From an uncultured Clostridia bacterium (GTDB lineage Bacteria; Bacillota; Clostridia; Christensenellales; Borkfalkiaceae): a stretch of DNA of 56,895 nt. Both the position numbers and the translations under genes were made by a program. Numbering within the stretch: the first letter of the stretch is position 1; each line of letters starts with the position of its first letter. A model generated the notes under the pieces. It saw nothing but the letters and a program-made list of their open reading frames with translations. It made no database searches and was not told where the DNA came from. Below are positions 16,890 through 23,475 of this stretch, piece by piece. The stretch is taken from the NCBI GenBank assembly GCA_947631325.1, contig CANRKX010000003.1, positions 1-56,895 of the forward strand, written 5' to 3'.

Positions 16890-16909
16890 GCGGCGACACA
16901 AGTCGCCGC
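16890..16909 (-). terminator. Terminator-like hairpin after the DUF378 gene
   Basis: GCGGCGAC and GTCGCCGC form an 8-bp stem with a 4-nt loop, followed on the minus strand by TTCTGCTTTTGG. It lies 19 bp after the stop of the gene at 16929. Confidence 0.6.
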
Positions 16910-16928
16910 CGTCCGCTCTGTTTTTTAT

Positions 16929-17183
16929 TCAGGCGTTCTCGCGTTTAGCTTCACGCTCTTCGTCGCTGCGCCCCGAAAGCTTCAGCCCCTCCCCCGTGAT
17001 TATGGGAGAGATGATGAGCCAGATTGCCGCGAGAGTTATCAACGAGTAGATGATAATCGACCCGATAGTTCTCGGACCCTGAAATATCCAGCTGACGAGG
17101 TTGAAGTTGAAGATGCCGTACAGCCCCCAATTGAGCGCGCCGACGATGACGAGAATGTAAGAAATAAAATTAGCAATTACCAT
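16929..17183 (-). CDS. DUF378 family small membrane protein (YuzA-like)
   Basis: An 84-residue protein with two hydrophobic segments (about 5-25 and 40-62) and the family signature GALNWGLYGIFNFNLV at the first helix, ending in a charged, Arg/Glu-rich tail. AAGGAG lies 8 nt before the ATG. DUF378 proteins are widespread integral membrane proteins of unknown function. It stands alone between the GH3 promoter and a divergently transcribed membrane protein. Confidence 0.9.
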   Translation of the reverse strand: MVIANFISYILVIVGALNWGLYGIFNFNLVSWIFQGPRTIGSIIIYSLITLAAIWLIISPIITGEGLKLSGRSDEEREAKRENA

Positions 17184-17283
17184 TTTCGATCTCCTTACAA
17201 TAGAGTATCGCCCTTTTCGGGGCTATTATGCGCCCCCGCTCAACAAAAGGTTGAGACGGCTTTTTCCCAAGACCTAACGGCGC

Positions 17284-17312
17284 TTGACAAACGGAAAGCT
17301 ATAAACTATAAT
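17284..17312 (+). promoter_or_regulatory. Consensus sigma-A promoter of a leaderless gene
   Basis: A perfect TTGACA and a perfect TATAAT are separated by 17 bp. The -10 ends 8 nt before the ATG at 17321, so the start point falls at or within two bases of the initiation codon. Confidence 0.85.
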
Positions 17313-17320
17313 ATAGAACT

Positions 17321-18778
17321 ATGAAAGTCAAGCTGACGGACAGGCTGTTGAGGGCGCTGACGGGCATTTTGCTTGCGGTGGCGCTTTTGCAAACTTTCAC
17401 GGTCTCCGACTACTACATATTCAACAGGTTCGACCAATTCAACCCCGCGTTTATCATAAGTCAATGGATGAAAAAAGCGGGGCTTCTGACCCTGCCGCTC
17501 GCCGTGTATTTCAACAGAAAGAGCTGTTCGGATATTTCCAAATATATACTTCCGCCTTTCGTCGTCATATCGCTATTTACCTTCGGCGGGTTCTTCGACA
17601 TAACGGCGATAACCGAGAGTTCTTCGGCGGCGGATATAGTGTATGCGCACATAAACGAGTTTATTCCTAAGGCGGGGGTTCAACTTTTATTCTTCCTCTC
17701 CTCGGAGTTGTACCTTGCGATATGCGCTTTGCTGTTCGTTAGGGACGGGATAAAGATAAACATAAAGAGTTTGAGGTGGCTGCCTGCGGCGGTGGCGAGC
17801 GTGACGCCGCTCAATATATTTGAGAACTTTTTCGACATTGCCGACTTCCCCCAAGACAGCCCGCTGCGCTTCGGCAACTACACCGTCTGGCACGGGATTG
17901 CCGTCGTCGTCTTATTCGGGCTTGCCGCCTGCACCTACCTGTTTTTGAAGAACAAGAGCGAGGGCGACAAGGACAAATATCTCGCCGCGGCGGTCATAAT
18001 ATTGCTTATACAATATCACAGCAAGGATTCGGTGATTATGGGCGACGGATACAACGTCTACCATACCGTGTTTGCCTGTGTTCCCCTGTTCATCTGCAAT
18101 ATCGGCATGTACGTCGTCGCGCTTACCATATTTTTGAAGAAAAAGACGCTGTACGCGATATCTTACTTCATTCATTCGGCGGGGGCGATCTCCGTCTATT
18201 TCTACTTCGGGCGACCCGACATTTCGGACTACGGAATTTTTTGCAGTTACTCCATTTTGTACTTCTGCTTTACGCACAGCCTTTTATTCACGCTGTCGCT
18301 CATGCCCGCCGCGCTCGGGAGATACAAGTTCAGACATCGCGACGCCGTCGTACCCCTCATATACTACTGCATAGTGCTCTTATTGGCGGCGGTGGTAAGC
18401 GCGATCGTCACCTCGGCTTCATACGACTTTTCATACGGCGGATACACGCTGTCGGAGAGCGAGATTTTAATACCCAACTACTCGTTCACGCAGATAAATC
18501 CCCTGCCCTTCTACGTGCCCGAATGGGTGATGCTGACCGTTTGGCGATACAGGATAAACGTGCTGTATTTATTGGGGCTGTACGCCTTTTACGTCGCCAT
18601 ATTCTATGCGTTCAACTACATTTTGGTCAACTGCTTTATGCTTTTGAGAAGGGCTTTAAAAAGGCTTAAAACGCGAGGGCAAGAGGTTGAAAACGGCGAC
18701 GCGGGCGCACCCGCCGACGATTACAAAGAGGGCGCGGAGAGCGAGGCGGCAATGACCGATATTTCAAAGGAAAAATGA
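17321..18778 (+). CDS. Polytopic membrane protein of unknown function, 485 residues
   Basis: Roughly ten to twelve hydrophobic segments spread over residues 8-440, many rich in Phe and Tyr, followed by a charged cytoplasmic tail (about 445-485) rich in Glu, Asp and Lys. I recognise no transporter or enzyme motif. The ATG lies 8 nt after a perfect -10 box and nothing resembling a ribosome binding site precedes it, so the mRNA is probably leaderless. It is monocistronic, ending at a bidirectional terminator that it shares with the convergent Na/Pi transporter gene. Confidence 0.88.
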   Translation: MKVKLTDRLLRALTGILLAVALLQTFTVSDYYIFNRFDQFNPAFIISQWMKKAGLLTLPLAVYFNRKSCSDISKYILPPFVVISLFTFGGFFDITAITESSSAADIVYAHINEFIPKAGVQLLFFLSSELYLAICALLFVRDGIKINIKSLRWLPAAVASVTPLNIFENFFDIADFPQDSPLRFGNYTVWHGIAVVVLFGLAACTYLFLKNKSEGDKDKYLAAAVIILLIQYHSKDSVIMGDGYNVYHTVFACVPLFICNIGMYVVALTIFLKKKTLYAISYFIHSAGAISVYFYFGRPDISDYGIFCSYSILYFCFTHSLLFTLSLMPAALGRYKFRHRDAVVPLIYYCIVLLLAAVVSAIVTSASYDFSYGGYTLSESEILIPNYSFTQINPLPFYVPEWVMLTVWRYRINVLYLLGLYAFYVAIFYAFNYILVNCFMLLRRALKRLKTRGQEVENGDAGAPADDYKEGAESEAAMTDISKEK

Positions 18779-18829
18779 AATTGGACGGCACATATGCCTT
18801 AAATAACGGGGTGTATGGGGTGTATGGAA

Positions 18830-18868
18830 AAGGCGCGGCGCGGGTTTTTTAAACCCGCGCCGCGCCTT
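18830..18868. terminator. Bidirectional terminator between convergent genes
   Basis: An 18-bp perfect stem (18830-18847 with 18851-18868) with a TTT loop. T-rich sequence follows it on both strands (ATAAAATTT on plus, TTTTCC on minus). It serves the membrane protein gene on the plus strand and the Na/Pi gene on the minus strand. Confidence 0.85.
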
Positions 18869-18881
18869 ATAAAATTTAAAT

Positions 18882-20636
18882 TTACCTCACCTTGGGGGCA
18901 TAGTCCTTGACGGAGTTGGAAATGTTCTTCATGTGGTCGCCGATGCGCTCCATGGTGATGGCGAGCTGCAGGAAGATTGCGCCCGCTTCGGGCGTGCACC
19001 TGTTCTCGTTGAGACGGCGAAGGTGGGACTGCTGCATCTGCTCGTTGAGCCTGTCGGTGGCGTGTTCCTCTTCGGTTATCTTGTCGAGATAGCTCAAATT
19101 TATCTTCTCGAAGGTCATCTCGACGTACTTATAGAGTTCTGTCAGATGAAGGTCCATTTCGCGGATTTCTTCGAGGGCGTGGTCGGAAAAAGTTATCTTA
19201 TCTTTAACGGCAACCTGCGCGTACTCAACCATATTTTCGGCATAGTCGCCTATCCTTTCTATGTCGCTGGTGACGTGATAGAAGCTCGAAAGTTTTTTCT
19301 CGTCGGTGCCCGAAAGGGGTTCGAGCGAGAGCTTGACGAGGAAGGAATTTATATAGTGATTGGTCTCGTTTATGGTCTTTTCGCGGGCGGCGAATTCCTC
19401 AATGTGGGTGAGGTCGCCCGAGAGCAACATTTCAAGAGATAATTTGTAGTTGGCAAAGGCGTCCTTGCCCATCTTTATTATCTGCTTGCGCGCCTGACCT
19501 ATGGCGATTGCGGGAGTCTTTAAAAGACGATAGTCGAGCGTTTCGCCGTCCTCCACCCCTTCGGCGTGCTTTTTGTCGTGGACGACGAGTTCGGCGAGTT
19601 TGACGAGGACGTTCTCAAAGGGCAACAAAATGGCAGTGGTCAATATGTTGAATACCATATGGAATATGGCTATCTGCCAAGAAATATCGAGAGGGCTTAA
19701 AACGTTGACGATTGCGCCGCTTACCGCGGGGATTGAAAGGGGAATAATGAAGATTATGCCGCCTATCAGGTTGAATGAGAAGTGGACGAACGCCGTGCGG
19801 CGGGCGTTGACGCTTGTGCCGAGAGAGGACAAAAGGGCGGTGACGCAGGTGCCGACGTTGGTGCCGAGGATTATGAACATTGCCATCTGCAAGGTTATGA
19901 GCCCCGAGCTTGCAAGAGATATTGCAATAGCCGTTATCGCCGCGGAGGACTGCACGAGCCCCGTCAAAAGCGCGCCGAGCACAAAGAGGACGGGGATTTC
20001 CCACGATAACGTGGATTTGCCGAGACCTATCGCCGTAAACATATCCTTGACTGCCCCAGCAATGGGGTTATCGACGGCGACTCCGTCCTTTATTATCTTT
20101 TCCGCCATAAGCCCGCCCATTGAGGTGGACATGGTGTTCATTCCTATAAATATGAGTCCGAGACCCGCCAAAATCATGCCGACTTGCTTTACGATATCGC
20201 GCTTGCCGAGCATATTCATGAGGACGCCGACAAAGGCGAGACAGGCGAAGATAGAAGTAATTTCAAGCTCTCCCCCCGTCGTGGAGATGGCGGTGATGAA
20301 GGCGGTTATCGTGGTGCCGATATTTGCGCCCATGATGACGGGCACAGCCTGCGTCAAGGTCATTAGTCCGACGTTGACGAAGCCGACAATCATGACAGTC
20401 GTCGCCGACGAACTCGTGACAATCGCCGTGACCGCCGCGCCCGTGCCGACGCCGCGGAATCTGTTCTTCGTCGCCTTAGCCATAAGCCTGCGCATATGTC
20501 TGCCCGCGGCTTTTTCGAGGTTGTTGCCCATCATATTCATGCCCACGATAAAGGCGGCGATGCCGCCCAATAAGAGCAGGAAGTTGTTTGCGATGGTCAG
20601 ACCGTCGGCAATTGTCAGTGCAAGAAGTTCCGACAT
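18882..20636 (-). CDS. Na/Pi cotransporter family protein with PhoU-like C-terminus
   Basis: A 584-residue protein with two inverted Na/Pi-cotransporter repeats carrying TSSSATT and QSSAAIT signatures, GANIGTT and GTNVGTC, and about eight membrane helices up to residue 370. A cytoplasmic PhoU-like helical domain follows (about 395-584) with ERIGDYAENM and ERIGDHMKN. It imports or exports phosphate coupled to sodium; the PhoU part suggests regulation. The ATG at 20636 fits the family start and has GGAG 11 nt upstream; a longer frame to 20753 would run through the promoter. The leader can fold in two exclusive ways around the ribosome binding site (20648-20676). Confidence 0.93.
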   Translation of the reverse strand: MSELLALTIADGLTIANNFLLLLGGIAAFIVGMNMMGNNLEKAAGRHMRRLMAKATKNRFRGVGTGAAVTAIVTSSSATTVMIVGFVNVGLMTLTQAVPVIMGANIGTTITAFITAISTTGGELEITSIFACLAFVGVLMNMLGKRDIVKQVGMILAGLGLIFIGMNTMSTSMGGLMAEKIIKDGVAVDNPIAGAVKDMFTAIGLGKSTLSWEIPVLFVLGALLTGLVQSSAAITAIAISLASSGLITLQMAMFIILGTNVGTCVTALLSSLGTSVNARRTAFVHFSFNLIGGIIFIIPLSIPAVSGAIVNVLSPLDISWQIAIFHMVFNILTTAILLPFENVLVKLAELVVHDKKHAEGVEDGETLDYRLLKTPAIAIGQARKQIIKMGKDAFANYKLSLEMLLSGDLTHIEEFAAREKTINETNHYINSFLVKLSLEPLSGTDEKKLSSFYHVTSDIERIGDYAENMVEYAQVAVKDKITFSDHALEEIREMDLHLTELYKYVEMTFEKINLSYLDKITEEEHATDRLNEQMQQSHLRRLNENRCTPEAGAIFLQLAITMERIGDHMKNISNSVKDYAPKVR

Positions 20637-20647
20637 AAATTTTTTCA

Positions 20648-20676
20648 CTCCGTAACGGCGGAGAACAAAACTCCGC
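20648..20676 (-). promoter_or_regulatory. Switch-like leader of the Na/Pi gene
   Basis: On the minus strand GCGGAG (20676-20671) can pair with CTCCGC (20663-20658). Alternatively CTCCG (20663-20659) can pair with CGGAG (20652-20648), which is the Shine-Dalgarno. The two stems share the CTCCG arm and are mutually exclusive. The leader begins at about 20677, so the first hairpin is the 5' end of the mRNA. Confidence 0.5.
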
Positions 20677-20683
20677 TTATTCA

Positions 20684-20713
20684 ATTGTAACAGCAAACGG
20701 CATATAATGTCAA
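20684..20713 (-). promoter_or_regulatory. Sigma-A promoter of the Na/Pi transporter gene
   Basis: TTGACA (perfect) and TACAAT are separated by 18 bp on the minus strand, with a predicted start near 20677. Confidence 0.75.
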
Positions 20714-20757
20714 ATGAAATTTTCAGAAATTTCCACCCTGCTCCCCCTCGCATTTAA

Positions 20758-20786
20758 TTGATTTTTGAAGAAAGTTAAACTACAAT
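20758..20786 (+). promoter_or_regulatory. Sigma-A promoter of leaderless trmL
   Basis: TTGATT and TACAAT with a 17-bp spacer. The -10 box ends 6 nt before the trmL ATG and no Shine-Dalgarno is present. Confidence 0.75.
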
Positions 20787-20792
20787 AAAAAT

Positions 20793-21287
20793 ATGTTTAA
20801 TATTGTGTTGGTAGAGCCTGAAATTCCGCAGAACACGGGAAATATCGTGAGGACGTGCGCGGCGACGGGCGCAATTTTGCACCTTGTGAGACCTTTGGGG
20901 TTCGAGGTGACGGATAAATACCTGAAGCGCGCGGGGCTCGATTATTGGAAGGACGCGAAGATTTGCTTTTACGACTGCTTTGACGAAGTGAGGGAAAAAT
21001 TCCCCTCCTCCCCCTTCTACTTCTTCACGACGAAGGCGCAGAAAAATTATACCGAAGCCGAATTTTGCGACGGAGACTTTCTCGTATTCGGCAAGGAGAC
21101 AAAGGGGCTCCCCGAGGAGTTACTCGTAAAAAATAAGTCAACATGTTTAAGAATTCCGATGATTGGAGAGACGAGAAGTCTCAACCTTTCAAATTCGGTT
21201 GCAATCGCCCTGTATGAGGGGCTGAGGCAGACGGGATTTGAGGGATTTAAGACGGCGGGAAATCTGCATAGGTTAAATTGGGATTAA
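20793..21287 (+). CDS. trmL: tRNA (cytidine/uridine-34 2'-O)-methyltransferase
   Basis: A 164-residue SPOUT (SpoU) methyltransferase that methylates the ribose of wobble position 34 in tRNA-Leu. It has the classical start MFNIVLVEPEIPQNTGNI, the motif LVFGKETKGLP and the knot-forming IPM...RSLNLSNSVAIALYEGLRQ. The start is unambiguous because the family start sits directly at the ATG. Its promoter's -10 box ends 6 nt upstream and no ribosome binding site exists, so it is predicted to be translated from a leaderless mRNA. It lies 39 bp ahead of rdgB, which has a promoter of its own. Confidence 0.95.
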   Translation: MFNIVLVEPEIPQNTGNIVRTCAATGAILHLVRPLGFEVTDKYLKRAGLDYWKDAKICFYDCFDEVREKFPSSPFYFFTTKAQKNYTEAEFCDGDFLVFGKETKGLPEELLVKNKSTCLRIPMIGETRSLNLSNSVAIALYEGLRQTGFEGFKTAGNLHRLNWD

Positions 21288-21291
21288 GCCC

Positions 21292-21320
21292 TTTACATTT
21301 TCAATAATTTATATTATAAT
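21292..21320 (+). promoter_or_regulatory. Sigma-A promoter of the rdgB operon (leaderless)
   Basis: TTTACA and a perfect TATAAT with a 17-bp spacer, starting 5 bp after the trmL stop. The -10 box ends exactly 6 nt before the rdgB ATG. Confidence 0.8.
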
Positions 21321-21326
21321 AGGTTT

Positions 21327-21896
21327 ATGGAACTTACCGAAATTGCTATTGCAAGCGCAAACAAGCACAAGATACGCGAGATAAGCGAAATCTTCACGGG
21401 CGTGACCCTGCTTTCCATGCACGATTTGGGCTTTGACGGCGAGATTGAGGAGACGGGCAAGAACTTCCGCGCAAACGCCATGATAAAGGCTAAAGCCATT
21501 GCCGAGAAATACAACATGCCCGCCCTTGCGGACGACTCGGGGCTGTGCGTGGACGGATTGAACGGCGCGCCCGGCATATACTCGGCGAGGTTTTCGGGCG
21601 AGGGGGAAGCCGCGAACAGAAAGCTTTTGTTAAAGCGGCTTGAAAACGTACCCGACAGGCATGCGCACTTCGAGTGTGCCGTCTGCCTGTATATGCCCGA
21701 CGGACATACGTATTTCGGCGAGGGCAAAACCTTCGGGCGAATACTTTACGAGGAGATAGGGACGAACGGATTCGGATACGACCCCCTCTTCTACTCGGAC
21801 GATCTTAAAAAGTCGTTCGGGCTGGCGACCGAGGAGGAGAAAAATTCCGTCTCCCACCGCTTCCGCGCCTTGCAGGATTTGAAAGGCAAGATATGA
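21327..21896 (+). CDS. rdgB: XTP/dITP diphosphatase (non-canonical purine NTP pyrophosphatase)
   Basis: A 189-residue Ham1/RdgB enzyme that removes ITP, dITP and XTP from the nucleotide pool. It has the SANKHKIREI substrate loop near the N-terminus, ADDSGLCVDGLNGAPGIYSARFSG, GFGYDPLF and SHRFRAL. The ATG follows the -10 box by 6 nt with no Shine-Dalgarno, predicting leaderless translation. Its stop overlaps the next start (ATGA), so at least rdgB, the phosphodiesterase and the membrane protein form one operon. Confidence 0.95.
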   Translation: MELTEIAIASANKHKIREISEIFTGVTLLSMHDLGFDGEIEETGKNFRANAMIKAKAIAEKYNMPALADDSGLCVDGLNGAPGIYSARFSGEGEAANRKLLLKRLENVPDRHAHFECAVCLYMPDGHTYFGEGKTFGRILYEEIGTNGFGYDPLFYSDDLKKSFGLATEEEKNSVSHRFRALQDLKGKI

Positions 21897-22375
21897 TAAA
21901 AGCCGTAATAGTTTCCGACTCGCACGGAAATTTAGCCGCGCTCGACGCGCTGGACGGCATATTTTCGGAGTGCGACCTGATATTTCACCTCGGCGATACC
22001 TCGCGCGACGGCGCGTATATAAGGGGCAAATACCCCGATAAGACCTATGTTATAAACGGCAACTGCGACTTTGCCGCCCTCGGCGAAAACGAAGTTACAG
22101 TTGAGGTTGAGAAGGTCAGAATATTCGCCTGTCACGGGCATATGTATTCGGTTAAACATACCCTTTCAAAACTTTCGGACAGGGCGAAAGAGTTGGGGTG
22201 CAATATAGCGCTGTACGGGCACACCCACCGCGCCGAAGAGAGAGAAGTCGGCGGAGTTTTGACGATTAACCCCGGCAATATGTCGCGATATTCGCAAAAC
22301 AGCTATTGTTATCTGGTCATAAACGGCGATAGGGCAACCTCAAAAATTGTCTATCCCGATAAGAGGAACTTATGA
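21893..22375 (+). CDS. YfcE/MJ0936 family metallophosphodiesterase
   Basis: A 160-residue calcineurin-like phosphoesterase. The metal ligands appear as SDSHGN near residue 10, FHLGDTSRDG, VINGNCD, ACHGHMY and YGHTHRAEER. The family hydrolyses phosphodiesters in vitro with poorly known in vivo substrates. In many Firmicutes such a gene directly follows the rdgB homologue, as here, where the two overlap by 4 bp. The 3' end overlaps the membrane protein gene by 4 bp. Confidence 0.92.
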   Translation: MIKAVIVSDSHGNLAALDALDGIFSECDLIFHLGDTSRDGAYIRGKYPDKTYVINGNCDFAALGENEVTVEVEKVRIFACHGHMYSVKHTLSKLSDRAKELGCNIALYGHTHRAEEREVGGVLTINPGNMSRYSQNSYCYLVINGDRATSKIVYPDKRNL

Positions 22376-23346
22376 AATTCAAACACACCTTCCACGTATT
22401 CGTGGACAACTTTTCGGTAATCTACAAACAGCTTTTATACCGCCTTGTCGTGCTGACGGTCATGACCGTAATCGGCAGTGTGTGCGTATATCAGTTCATC
22501 GGCGAACTCATAAACTCGGCGGAGCTCAATTCGCTTATCGGGGGAGTGAGGGATTTCGTCTCCAACTTTTTAAACGGAAACGTCTCGGTGCTGTCGGACA
22601 TATCCGAAAACGTAAAGAAGGCGTTCGAGCTGGTGATTGAGATGTTGCGCACGAAGATGGTGAGAATTGTGCTCGGCGCGCTGTTTGCCGTGATATTCAT
22701 AATAATCGGCAAGTGGTTCACGGGGCTCGGAAACTACTCCACCGCCATTTTGATAAACGACAAGATGGCTCTCCGCGCAAAGTCGCCCTTTTTGGGCTCG
22801 CTCATAAGCAATTTAAAGAGCGCGGCTCTGTATAACCTCATATACGCGCCTCTATGCGTTCTCTACGATCTCCTTGTGGCGGCGGCTCTCGCGATACTTT
22901 TATACTTCCTTATAGTGAGCAACGTTATACCCATAATAATTGGCATATTTATATTCGTGCTCGTGTTCGTCATTGCGGTGGCGTTCAAGATGACCTTCAC
23001 CTGCGACTGGCTGCCCTCGCTTATCCGCGGCAAGCTATCGCAAAAGGACGCAATAGTCTACACCTTCTCGAGGAAGAATAAACAGACCTTAAACGTATTT
23101 TCAAACTTCATAGTTTTAATCATCATAATTATGTCGGTAAACGTGACGGCAGTTCTGACCACCTTCGGCGTGGGGCTGCTTTTGACCATTCCCGCGAGCT
23201 TCGTCATTTTGGAATGTTATGAAATGGTCAACTACTTCGACAGGGAAGAATTGAAGTATTTCATCGACAAGACGACTATCGTCAAACCCGGCAAGGAAGC
23301 CGTCGTTACCCGCGAACAGTTCTTCCGCGGCGAGGATAATCAGTGA
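22372..23346 (+). CDS. Uncharacterised integral membrane protein, 324 residues
   Basis: About six hydrophobic segments (roughly residues 25-45, 100-122, 150-200 in two pieces, and 245-285), with a soluble N-terminal head and a charged C-terminal tail. No motif is recognised. It is the last gene of the rdgB operon, coupled to the phosphodiesterase by a 4-bp overlap (ATGA), and a terminator follows after about 40 bp. The function is unknown; co-transcription with nucleotide housekeeping genes gives no specific clue. Confidence 0.85.
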   Translation: MKFKHTFHVFVDNFSVIYKQLLYRLVVLTVMTVIGSVCVYQFIGELINSAELNSLIGGVRDFVSNFLNGNVSVLSDISENVKKAFELVIEMLRTKMVRIVLGALFAVIFIIIGKWFTGLGNYSTAILINDKMALRAKSPFLGSLISNLKSAALYNLIYAPLCVLYDLLVAAALAILLYFLIVSNVIPIIIGIFIFVLVFVIAVAFKMTFTCDWLPSLIRGKLSQKDAIVYTFSRKNKQTLNVFSNFIVLIIIIMSVNVTAVLTTFGVGLLLTIPASFVILECYEMVNYFDREELKYFIDKTTIVKPGKEAVVTREQFFRGEDNQ

Positions 23347-23386
23347 TAAATACTAAAAAAATAAGAAAAAATTAAACTTTTTTCGG

Positions 23387-23416
23387 CTTTCCCCTTTACA
23401 AGGGAAAGTTTTTTTT
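23387..23416 (+). terminator. Rho-independent terminator of the rdgB operon
   Basis: CTTTCCC and GGGAAAG form a 7-bp stem with an 8-nt loop, followed by eight T residues. The loop contains the -35 box of the next promoter. Confidence 0.85.
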
Positions 23417-23423
23417 ATATAAT
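23395..23423 (+). promoter_or_regulatory. Sigma-A promoter of the phosphosugar mutase gene
   Basis: TTTACA and a perfect TATAAT with a 17-bp spacer. The -35 lies in the terminator loop and the spacer contains its T tract, so terminator and promoter are interleaved. The leader is about 46 nt with AAAAGGAGG before the ATG. Confidence 0.75.
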
Positions 23424-23475
23424 TAATTGAGGTATAACGGAATAAAAATCCGATATATTATAAAAGGAGGATATA

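Noticed and set aside
19573-20655. Plus-strand ORF of 360 codons opposite the Na/Pi transporter (similarly 15707-16792, 34945-35985 and 23761-24711 on the opposite strands of GH3, secA and pgcA)
   Set aside because: The opposite frames encode proteins with full family motifs; these are mirror frames.
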